A stretch of DNA of 27,416 nt. It comes from RSA11 sp965652565 (GTDB lineage: Bacteria > Actinomycetota > Thermoleophilia > Solirubrobacterales > 70-9). The position numbers were made by a program, and so were the translations under genes. The notes beneath the pieces are model-generated. The model was not told where the DNA came from. It searched no databases and was given only the letters and a program-made list of their open reading frames with translations. Of this stretch, positions 16,201-22,072 are shown in pieces (position 1 is the first letter of the stretch; each line of letters starts with the position of its first letter). The stretch spans positions 1-27,416 of the forward strand of contig CBFGWL010000035.1 in NCBI GenBank assembly GCA_965652565.1, in the 5' to 3' direction.

Positions 16201-16398
16201 CCGAAGCGCAAGCTCAAGGTGATCGGCAAGAACTGCGTCACCCGCAAGAACATCGCTGCCGGCAAGGCGGTCGCGCGCGTGGTCAAGCTGCGCGTCGGCA
16301 AGAAGGCCCGCGGCAAGGTGACGCGCGTGAAGCTGATCGCCCGCGGGCCCCAGGTCGGTAAGACCCAGGCTGTCGTCCGGGTGCGCGTCCGCGGCTAG
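10201..16398 (+). CDS. Giant exported modular protein: PQQ sugar dehydrogenase / PKD / ConA-like / ThuA / cupredoxin
   Basis: 2065 residues with a Sec signal peptide (1-27, ending ASTAWA). Approximate module order: glucose/sorbosone-dehydrogenase beta-propeller 33-477, with His154 (CCHSAGALEFDPDG) and Arg258 (GFRNPFRFK) at the places of the soluble GDH active site; PKD 479-567 (YEWDFGDGNT); two DUF1349/concanavalin-like domains 570-775 and 776-980; PKD 986-1079; ThuA glutamine-amidotransferase-like domain 1079-1317; an Ig/OmpL47-like domain 1318-1530 with a cupredoxin inserted at about 1363-1458 (type 1 Cu ligands His1396, Cys1442, His1445, Met1449); PKD 1531-1624; ThuA 1624-1862; PKD 1863-1951; a basic CARDB-like tail 1952-2065. 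It probably oxidises sugars outside the cell, with electrons possibly passing to the copper site (inference). The second PKD+ThuA block is a DNA-level copy of the first. The start is GTG 10201 with a strong SD. GH95 follows 38 bases on. Confidence 0.85.
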   Translation: MRRTLAVVGGTLFALIACALGASTAWAQISADDLQKTQLVDTTLNPMEIEIAPDGTLFYIERRGIVGVWDPETETSREIGTVPVTTFEENGLLGIALDPNYELNGWIYLAYSVPPVNTLTQRVSRFQLDEDGNLDLESEIPIFEWTHLRETCCHSAGALEFDPDGNLLISTGDNTNPFESQGYAPIDERPGRQSYDAQRTSANTNDHNGKLLRIKPLDVIVPGTEPGIGDTYEIPEGNMFGEDGDPLTLPEIHSMGFRNPFRFKIDEQTGWALLADYGPDAGSANPNRGPAGTVEFNVITEPINSGWPYCVREDTPYIDYDFQTQESGDPFDCENPVNDSPNNTGRTNLPPVFPASMWQSFGETDPRHPGLGTGGAPMAGPRYYYDPDNPSPTKFPEEFDGKWFIASWNNDWIKTVDLDEDGNPSNVQDFPNLNYLSPMDMEFGPDGALYLAEWGQGFQADHPESGIYRIDYVPQTAPKVTASADPDRGTVPLEVSFDAEGTNADGTPNPDLEYEWDFGDGNTSDEEDPVHTYTEPGIYQAEVTVTDPDTSEQGTDSVTIRVDPEGGEPCTGSRSDEFDGDDLDRTRWSTIIREEPDRISVSDGALNLVSAPSDIYAGENALPNIILQPLPGGGDEPWSITTEMTWSPTQNYQNAGLMIYGDDDNYIKTGLVWNGSRNFELIKELEQNPNHINTTSAAGVPDTFFLRYVSDDGTSVVSQFSADGESWSDVGETDITGIPDPKIGIYAMATSQPGAEEITANFHSVTIEPDCEPATCFGDAFDDAALDTSRWNDIVRPDDSLYRLEDGVLWVETVAGDIYQDGDPSETRNFILQSADHAGEDWTIETKVLAGALNGGYSQGGLLAYADDDNYVKLDVIADQGQSAINRIELRSEVDAAIVNPQPQFSTLPAGTEDVWLRLSKEGDTYTGEYSFDGESWTAFEETVANEMSAPSFGLFTLGVQSPGPEVGFEYFALDGEIECGGGGDNTPPAIDSLAATPTAGFAPLEVSFEAEATDADGDELSYSWDFGDGNSSDEQNPSHTYTEAGEYEAEVTVSDGTDEVTDSVTITVLPADDPEARFRVLAFSKTAAFRHGSIPAGHAALDNLAEEHDFQVDHTEDSTLFTPEILSRYDTVVFLSTTGDVLNDDQQAAFEEYIRSGGGFTGIHAASDTEYDWNWYGHLVGAYFRNHPPGTPTATVNVEDHDHPSTEGQPDSYEKVDEWYNFKSPDFQDVGDDDYSPRENVHVLATVDESTYNEQDGNATDDDHPIIWCQRYDGGRSWYTGMGHTNESFSEPEFLQQLLGGLETTAGVTPSEACGVEEVDTTPPVTTHELDPADPGEGGTYEQPVDVTLSAVDPAGGAGAAETHVIEASGFNWVPADIEIKQGDTVEWDFNNTVHDICIDTAAPVGPVGPTDCGDDELIADTSEPGGSKTFTEPGTYAYYCSIHYPGMEGTIEVLAGEGDASGVDRTEYRVITDGTPGEWTTSINTGLGEPFVTEFTVSAPGDHVVEYRSYDRRGNEEEVKSVEFSIAANTPPAIDSLAATPTAGFAPLEVSFEAEATDADGDELSYSWDFGDGNSSDEQNPSHTYTEAGEYEAEVTVSDGTDEVTDSVTITVLPADDPEARFRVLAFSKTAAFRHGSIPAGHAALDNLAEEHDFQVDHTEDSTLFTPEILSRYDTVVFLSTTGDVLNDDQQAAFEEYIRSGGGFTGIHAASDTEYDWNWYGHLVGAYFRNHPPGTPTATVNVEDHDHPSTEGQPDSYEKVDEWYNFKSPDFQDVGDDDYSPRENVHVLATVDESTYNEQDGNATDDDHPIIWCQRYDGGRSWYTGMGHTNESFSEPEFLQQLLGGLETTAGVTPSEACGVSADNEAPVIETISADPQSGDAPLEVTFNVEATDPNDDELTYEWDFGDGSPTSNEQSPTHTYTDAGTYQATVTVSDGELEATDSVEIVVGGPAGKPRLQLRVNPKQVRVGRGQKRARFRFRAANVGDAPSGRVKLCVKAPKRKLKVIGKNCVTRKNIAAGKAVARVVKLRVGKKARGKVTRVKLIARGPQVGKTQAVVRVRVRG
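13156..14151 (+). repeat. 996-bp direct repeat, copy 1 (PKD + ThuA)
   Basis: This copy begins AACACCCCGCCCGCC and ends at CTGCGGGGTC. Its partner is at 14791-15786, at a constant offset of 1635 bases (545 codons). I found no mismatch by eye, and all shadow reading frames across both copies translate identically. Confidence 0.9.
14791..15786 (+). repeat. 996-bp direct repeat, copy 2 (PKD + ThuA)
   Basis: This is the partner of 13156-14151. Similarity begins and stops abruptly: C versus G before the repeat and G versus T after it. The 639-base spacer (14152-14790) encodes the Ig-like domain with the nested cupredoxin. The offset is a multiple of 3, so recombination between copies would stay in frame. 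Confidence 0.9.
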
Positions 16399-16436
16399 GG
16401 GCGCCGAAACGTTCGCCGCGTGCGTACGAGCGCGTG

Positions 16437-19202
16437 ATGCCGAGGCGAATCGAGCTCAGCCGCAGACAGGTCCTGCAAGCAGCCGCTGCCGCGGCGGGCG
16501 CCCTCGCGTGGCGTGGCCGCTGGCCGACCTTCGCTCGGGCGCAGGGCTCGCTCCCGGGGCCCGGAACCGGAGACCTGCGGCTCTGGTACGACGAGCCGGC
16601 GGGCAGCGACTGGCTGCGGGCCCTCCCGGTAGGCAACGGACGGCTCGGCGCGATGGTCTACGGCAACGTCAACACAGAGACCATCCAGCTCAACGAGGAC
16701 ACCGTGTGGGCCGGAGGGCCGCATGACTACACGAACCCGAACGGTGCCGACGCGCTGGCCGAGATCCAGGAGCTGGTGTTCAACGATCAGTGGGCGCAGG
16801 CCCAGGAGCTCGTCGACCAGGCGATGCTCGGGAGCCCGGCCGGGCAGCTCGCTTACCAGCCGGTCGGCAACCTGCAGCTCGCGTTCTCGCAGCCCGCCGA
16901 GATCTCCGATTACTGGCGCGAGCTCGATCTGGAGAACGCGATCTGCTCGGCCGGCTACGCGGCCGGCGGCGTAGCGCGGCGCCGGGAGGTGCTCGCGAGC
17001 GCGCCGGACCAAGTGATCGCCGTGCGGCTGCTAGCGGAGGAATCGGGCGGGATCTCGTTCGCCGCGAGTTTCAACAGCCCCCAGCAGACGACGTCGTCGA
17101 GCCCGGACCAGGCGACGGTGGCGCTCGATGGGGTCAGCAGCGAGCACCGGGGCATCCCGGGCTCGGTGCGCTTCCTGGCTCTCGCCCGCGCGTACGCCGA
17201 AGGGGGCGCCGTGACGAGCGCCGGCGGGCAGCTGACGGTCGCCGACGCCGATGCCGTGACGCTGCTCATCTCGATCGGCACGAGCTACGTGGACTACACG
17301 GATGTCTCGGGCGACTACGAGGACGTCGCCTGGTCGCATCTCGAGGCCGCTGAGGAGCGGTCGTACGAGGAGCTGCGCGAGCGCCATATCGCGGACTACC
17401 AGGAGCTCTTCAACCGGGTGACCATCGACCTCGGCCGGACGAGCGCCGCCGACGAGACGACCGATGTGCGGATCCAGCAGCATGCGGGCACGGATGACCC
17501 GCAGCTGTCCGCGCTGCTCTTCCAGTACGGCCGGTACCTGTTGATCTCGAGCTCGCGCCCGGGCACCCAACCGGCCAACCTCCAGGGCATCTGGAACAAC
17601 CAGATGTTCCCGCAGTGGGAGTCGAAGTACACGCTCAACGCGAACCTGCCGATGAACTACTGGCCGGCGGGCTCGACCAACCTCGCCGAGCTCTATGAGC
17701 CCGTGTTCTCGATGATCGACGACCTCACCGAGACGGGCGCGAAGGTGGCCGAGGAGCAGTACGGCGCCTCGGGGTGGGTCACCCACCACAACACCGACGG
17801 GTGGCGCGGTGCCTCGGTGGTTGACGCCGCGTTCTGGGGCATGTGGCAGACCGGTGGCGCGTGGCTGGCGCTCAACGCGTGGGACCACTACCGGTTCACC
17901 GGCGACGTTGCGACGCTCGAGCGGAACTACTCCGCCCTGAAGGGCGCGGCGCAGTTCTTCCTCGACACGCTCGTGGAAGAGCCGAACCTCGGCTGGCTCG
18001 TCACGAATCCATCGAACTCACCTGAGCTTGCGCATCACCCGAACGCCTCGATCTGCGCGGGCCCGACGATGGACAACCAGATCCTCCACGACCTCTTCTC
18101 CGCCTGCGCACAGGCGAGCGAGATCCTCGGTGTCGATGCGGACTTCCGCGACGCGGTCCTGGCGACGCGCGAGCGTCTGGCGCCGATGCAGATCGGCTCG
18201 AGGGGAAACATCCAGGAGTGGCTCTACGACTGGATCGAGACGGAGCCGAATCACCGGCACATCTCCCACCTGTACGGGCTTCACCCAAGCAACCAGATCA
18301 CGAAGCGCGATACCCCCGACCTCTTCGAGGCCGCACGCAAGACCCTGGAGCTGCGCGGCGACGAGGGCACGGGCTGGTCGCTGGCGTGGAAGATCAACTT
18401 CTGGGCGCGGATGGAGGAGCCCGAGCGGGCGCACGAGCTGATCTCACAGCTGATCGTTCCCGCTCGCCTCGCGCCGAACATGTTCGACCTGCATCCTCCG
18501 TTCCAGATCGACGGCAACTTCGGGGCGACCTCGGGGATCGCCGAGATGCTCCTGCAGAGCCACAACGGGGAGCTCCATCTGCTGCCGGCGCTGCCCGAGG
18601 CCTGGCCCTCCGGGCATTTCACGGGGCTGCGCGGCCGCGGCGCGGTGACCGTGGACGCTGAATGGGACGAGGGAGCGCTCACCGAGGCGCGCGTGACGGC
18701 CGATCACGACGGCGAGTTGACCCTGCGCAACGCGGGCTTCGCTGAGGGGCCCCTCGCCGTGTACCGCGACAACGGGGCGCGCGTGCCGTTCGAGGCGGCC
18801 GACGACCTTCTCAAGTTCGAGGCCGCGGCGGGGGAGACGTACCGGATCGTCCTCGGCGAGACGGGCGGCGGTCCGGAGCTGGTCCTGGTCGGTGAGCCGG
18901 TGCGCCGCCGGGTGGGGAGGCGTAAGAAGCAGACGAAGTTCCGCGTCCGGGTGACGAATCGGGGTGCCGCCCCGACGGGCAGCCTGCGCCTGGTGGCCAA
19001 GGCGCAGCGCAAGCGGCTGCGGATCCTCGGGCGCAAGCGCCGCGCGATCGAGAGCCTCGCGCCCGGCGCCAGCGCCCAGCACACGTTCACGTTCCGGATC
19101 CGCAAGGCGGCGCGGGGGAAGGCGACGAAGATCAAGTTCGTGGCCCGGGGGCCGAACGTGAAGGCCCGCAAGGCCGTCGTGCGCTTGCGCGTCCGGCGCT
19201 GA
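16437..19202 (+). CDS. GH95 alpha-L-fucosidase, Tat-exported, with basic C-terminal module
   Basis: A 921-residue enzyme of glycoside hydrolase family 95, which removes alpha-1,2-linked L-fucose (some members act on L-galactose) from glycans. A Tat signal opens the protein: SRRQVLQAAAAAAGALAWRG. The N-terminal beta-domain has LPVGNGRLGAMVYG and NEDTVWAGGPHDY. The (alpha/alpha)6 barrel carries the expected catalytic residues: Asn401 and Asn403 (LNANLPMNYWP), the acid Glu530 (PSNSPEL) and Asp692 (FQIDGNFGATSG). Residues about 812-921 are an extra Lys/Arg-rich beta-type domain like the tail of the upstream giant protein. The start is ATG 16437; GTG 16434 directly before it would add one residue. 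It is 38 bases behind the giant gene, so likely co-transcribed, and is followed by a DeoR regulator. Confidence 0.93.
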   Translation: MPRRIELSRRQVLQAAAAAAGALAWRGRWPTFARAQGSLPGPGTGDLRLWYDEPAGSDWLRALPVGNGRLGAMVYGNVNTETIQLNEDTVWAGGPHDYTNPNGADALAEIQELVFNDQWAQAQELVDQAMLGSPAGQLAYQPVGNLQLAFSQPAEISDYWRELDLENAICSAGYAAGGVARRREVLASAPDQVIAVRLLAEESGGISFAASFNSPQQTTSSSPDQATVALDGVSSEHRGIPGSVRFLALARAYAEGGAVTSAGGQLTVADADAVTLLISIGTSYVDYTDVSGDYEDVAWSHLEAAEERSYEELRERHIADYQELFNRVTIDLGRTSAADETTDVRIQQHAGTDDPQLSALLFQYGRYLLISSSRPGTQPANLQGIWNNQMFPQWESKYTLNANLPMNYWPAGSTNLAELYEPVFSMIDDLTETGAKVAEEQYGASGWVTHHNTDGWRGASVVDAAFWGMWQTGGAWLALNAWDHYRFTGDVATLERNYSALKGAAQFFLDTLVEEPNLGWLVTNPSNSPELAHHPNASICAGPTMDNQILHDLFSACAQASEILGVDADFRDAVLATRERLAPMQIGSRGNIQEWLYDWIETEPNHRHISHLYGLHPSNQITKRDTPDLFEAARKTLELRGDEGTGWSLAWKINFWARMEEPERAHELISQLIVPARLAPNMFDLHPPFQIDGNFGATSGIAEMLLQSHNGELHLLPALPEAWPSGHFTGLRGRGAVTVDAEWDEGALTEARVTADHDGELTLRNAGFAEGPLAVYRDNGARVPFEAADDLLKFEAAAGETYRIVLGETGGGPELVLVGEPVRRRVGRRKKQTKFRVRVTNRGAAPTGSLRLVAKAQRKRLRILGRKRRAIESLAPGASAQHTFTFRIRKAARGKATKIKFVARGPNVKARKAVVRLRVRR

Positions 19203-19254
19203 GCCGGTCGTGACGGCGCGCGCGAGCTACCCCAACAACTGAACGACGCGAACC

Positions 19255-19314
19255 ATGCAGGACTCTGCAGGCAACTTTCACCAAGATTTCAGGTTCTTGC
19301 ATAATGCGCCCGGG
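19255..19314 (+). promoter_or_regulatory. Promoter and candidate DeoR operator of the regulator gene
   Basis: CATAAT (19300-19305) ends 9 bases before ATG 19315, with TTTCAC (19276-19281) about 18 bases upstream as a weak -35. CTTTCA (19275-19280) and ATTTCA (19286-19291) repeat with an 11-base period, one helical turn, as DeoR-family operators often do. A second direct repeat TGCAGG...TGCAGG lies at 19256-19271. Confidence 0.45.
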
Positions 19315-20106
19315 ATGAGAGGTACGGCCCGGCGGGCTTCGATCATGGAGTGGATCCGGCGCGACGGCGCCGCGGCGGTCGGTGATCTCGCCCGGGAGCT
19401 CGGGGTGTCTCCGGTGACCATTCATCGCGACCTGCAGAAGCTCGCCGAGGAGGGCCTGATCGAGCGCGTGCACGGCGGCGCGAAGCTCTCGGAGAACGAG
19501 CGTGCCGTACGCACCGCGTGGGCGAGCCGCCGGCCTCGCAACGCCGCGGCGAAGGCGCAGATCGCCCAGAAGGCGCTCGAGTGGATCGAGGACGATTCGA
19601 CGATCTTCATCGACTCGTCGACGACCTGTGCCGCGCTCGCGACGGCGCTCGCCGCGCGCTCGGTGCGCTCGCTCACGCTGGTCACCAACTCGCCCGCCAT
19701 CGCGGCGGAGTTCGACCACGACAACGTGCACCTGATCGTGACCCCGGGAGAGGTGAACCAGGATCTGCGGATGATCGGCGGGCGCTGGACGGTCGAGTTC
19801 CTGAGCCAGCTCAACTTCGCGACCGGCTTCGTCTCCTCGCTGGGGCTGACCGCGGAGGCGGGATTGACGACGGCCCAGCGCAACGTCGCGGACGTGCTGC
19901 GCGCGGTGCGGCGCGTGTCCACGCGCTGTATCGGCCTGCTCGACTCCTCCAAGTACGGGGTGCGTTCACTGCTTCCCGCGCTCGCCGTCGACGAGCTCGA
20001 TGCGCTGATCACCGACGCCGACCTGCCTGAGGTCGACCGCGCGGAGCTCCGTGACGCCGGCGCCCACCTCGAGATCGCCGGCGAGCGCGCGATCCGGACG
20101 ACGTAG
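19315..20106 (+). CDS. DeoR-family transcriptional regulator
   Basis: A 263-residue DNA-binding repressor. Residues about 5-58 form the DeoR winged helix-turn-helix (ARELGVSPVTIHRDLQKLAE, then GLIERVHGGA). Residues about 75-240 form the sugar-phosphate-sensing domain related to ribose-5-phosphate isomerase (FIDSSTTCAALATAL, LVTNSPAIAAE, GGRWT, DSSKYG). Such regulators answer to phosphorylated sugars or deoxysugars. Position after GH95 suggests control of fucose or related sugar use; this is inference. ATG 19315 is preferred: it gives the normal DeoR N-terminus and follows a -10-like CATAAT. ATG 19255 would add 20 unrelated residues and overlap the promoter. It converges with the ABC genes, separated by a hairpin. 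Confidence 0.92.
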   Translation: MRGTARRASIMEWIRRDGAAAVGDLARELGVSPVTIHRDLQKLAEEGLIERVHGGAKLSENERAVRTAWASRRPRNAAAKAQIAQKALEWIEDDSTIFIDSSTTCAALATALAARSVRSLTLVTNSPAIAAEFDHDNVHLIVTPGEVNQDLRMIGGRWTVEFLSQLNFATGFVSSLGLTAEAGLTTAQRNVADVLRAVRRVSTRCIGLLDSSKYGVRSLLPALAVDELDALITDADLPEVDRAELRDAGAHLEIAGERAIRTT

Positions 20107-20136
20107 CCCGGCGCGGTCTGCCGGGAGGGCGCGCCC
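20107..20136. terminator. Hairpins between the convergent DeoR and ABC genes
   Basis: CCCGGC (20107-20112) pairs with GCCGGG (20120-20125) directly after the DeoR stop. The palindrome GGGCGCGCCC (20127-20136) lies next to the ABC stop on the other strand. Likely a compact bidirectional terminator; no U-tract. Confidence 0.45.
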
Positions 20137-20137
20137 G

Positions 20138-22072
20138 CTAGGCCGCCTGGCGCTGCCAGGAGCCGTACAGGCCCGCGTAGGCGCCGCCCGCCTCGAGCAG
20201 CTCCTCGTGGGTGCCGCTCTCGACGATGCGCCCGTGCTCGAGCACGACGATCTTGCCGGCGCGGCGGATCGTGGAGAGGCGGTGGGCGATCACGATCGCG
20301 GTGCGCCCGTGCAGCAGGCGCTCGAGGCCTGTCTCGATCACGCGCTCGGTGCGCACGTCGACGTTGGACGTCGCCTCGTCCAGGATCAGGATGCGCGGCT
20401 CGGCGAGCAGGGCGCGCGCGAAGCTGATCAGCTGGCGCTGGCCCGCGGAGAGCTGCACGCCGCGCTCGCCGATCTCGGTGTCGAGCCCGTGCGGCAGACG
20501 CGCGACGAACCCGTCCGCCCCGACCGCGCGCGCGGCGGCGTCGATCTCCTCGTCGGTCGCGTCGGGCTTGCCGAACGCCACGTTCTCGCGCACCGAGCCC
20601 GAGAACAGAAAGCCCTCCTGAGGCACGATCCCCAGGCGGCTGCGCAGCGCCGAGGAGTCGAGGTCGCGCAGGTCGTGCCCGTCGATCAAGACGCGCCCGC
20701 GCTGGGGGTCGTAGAAGCGGGCCACGAGCTTCGCGAACGTCGACTTGCCCGCGCCCGTCTCGCCGACCAGCGCGACCGTCTGCCCGGGCGGGATCCGCAG
20801 ATCGATCCCGGCGAGCGCCCATTCGTCGCCCTCGCCGAGCTCGCGCGCGTCGCCGCCGCCGGCGTAGGAGAACCACACGTCCTCGAGCACGATCTCGCCG
20901 CGGATTTCGCCGGGATCGATCGCGTCGGGACGGTCCACCATGTCCGGCGGCGTGTCGAGCAGATCGAAGATCTTGTCGAGGGCGGCCATGCCCTGTTGGT
21001 AAGTCGTGTACAGCTGGGAGATCTGCTGGATCGGATCGAAGAACGCGTTCAGATAGCCCACGAACGCGACCACGACACCGATCTCCACGTCCCCGTTGTA
21101 GGCGGCGTAGCCGCCGTAGAGCAGGATCGCCGCGGTGCCGACCGCTGAGAGCAGCTCCACCGCCGGGAAGTACGAGGCGTTCAGGTAGACCGTCTTCATG
21201 TTGGCCCGCCGGTTCTCCTCGTTGAGCGCGCTCATGCGCGCGAGGTGGCGGTCCTCCTGGCCGAAGCTACGGATCACGCGCACGCCCGAGAGCGTCTCCT
21301 GCAGGTACGCGGTGATGTTCGCGATCTTCTCCCGCGTCGCCCGATAGGCCCCGGCCGACGCGATGCGGAAGATGACGCTGCCGACGGCCAGCACCGGGAA
21401 GGTGAGGAAGGTGATCAGCGCCAGGGGCACGTCGAGCAAGAGCAGGATCACCACGACGCCCGCGAGGGTCAGCGTCGACTGAAACAGCGTCACGACGCCG
21501 TCGGTGACGAGCGAGTCGAGGGCCTGCACATCGTTGGTCAGCCGCGAGATCAGCACGCCGGGCTTGCGGCGCGTGAAGAAGCCGATCGACATGCGCTGCA
21601 GGTGCTCGTAGATGCGCATGCGCAGGTCCTGCAGCGCGCGTTGGCCGACCCAGCCGACGAGATAGGTCTGCGCGTAGCTCGCGCCCCAGAAGATCAGCAC
21701 GGAGGCGAGGAAGACGCCCAGGATGATCGCAAGCGCTCCGGTGTCGCCGGCGCGGATCCCGTCGTCGATCGCCAGGCCGGCCAGGTACGGCGGCGCGAGC
21801 CCCGCCGCCGTCGCCGCGACCAACGCGACCAGCATCAGGAGCACCTGCCGCCGGTAGGGGCGCAACAGGCCGAGCATCCAGCGCACCTTGCGCCCGCGCT
21901 CGTCCTCGCCGCGGATCAGGCGCCAGACGTCGCGCAGCAGCGCGAACGTGTTCGCGATCGCCTGCAGGGCCTGCGGCTGCTCGCGCGGCTCGATGTCGTC
22001 TGCGTCGTCCCGCGCGTCGCCGTCCGTCTCGGCGGCACGCCGGGCGCGCGCCTTCGGATCGGCGCCGCTCAC
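20138..22072 (-). CDS. ABC half-exporter, heterodimer partner with consensus Walker B
   Basis: A 644-residue membrane protein: a charged cytoplasmic N-terminus of about 60 residues, six transmembrane helices (about 75-360), then an ATPase domain from about 395. Walker A is LVGETGAGKSTFAKL, Walker B is ILILDEATSNVD with the catalytic Glu, and the switch His is in VIAHRLSTI. The signature reads LSAGQ rather than LSGGQ. The A-loop Tyr (FSYAGGG) is followed by an extra acidic stretch before Walker A. The start is GTG 22070-22072, overlapping the upstream stop by 4 bases, so the two half-transporters are made together. The pair belongs to the B-type multidrug/lipid exporter group; the cargo cannot be told. 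Confidence 0.92.
   Translation of the reverse strand: MSGADPKARARRAAETDGDARDDADDIEPREQPQALQAIANTFALLRDVWRLIRGEDERGRKVRWMLGLLRPYRRQVLLMLVALVAATAAGLAPPYLAGLAIDDGIRAGDTGALAIILGVFLASVLIFWGASYAQTYLVGWVGQRALQDLRMRIYEHLQRMSIGFFTRRKPGVLISRLTNDVQALDSLVTDGVVTLFQSTLTLAGVVVILLLLDVPLALITFLTFPVLAVGSVIFRIASAGAYRATREKIANITAYLQETLSGVRVIRSFGQEDRHLARMSALNEENRRANMKTVYLNASYFPAVELLSAVGTAAILLYGGYAAYNGDVEIGVVVAFVGYLNAFFDPIQQISQLYTTYQQGMAALDKIFDLLDTPPDMVDRPDAIDPGEIRGEIVLEDVWFSYAGGGDARELGEGDEWALAGIDLRIPPGQTVALVGETGAGKSTFAKLVARFYDPQRGRVLIDGHDLRDLDSSALRSRLGIVPQEGFLFSGSVRENVAFGKPDATDEEIDAAARAVGADGFVARLPHGLDTEIGERGVQLSAGQRQLISFARALLAEPRILILDEATSNVDVRTERVIETGLERLLHGRTAIVIAHRLSTIRRAGKIVVLEHGRIVESGTHEELLEAGGAYAGLYGSWQRQAA

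Noticed and set aside
16399..16436. Separate promoter for GH95
   Set aside because: Only 38 bases lie between the genes and no -10/-35 or terminator is visible; co-transcription is simpler.
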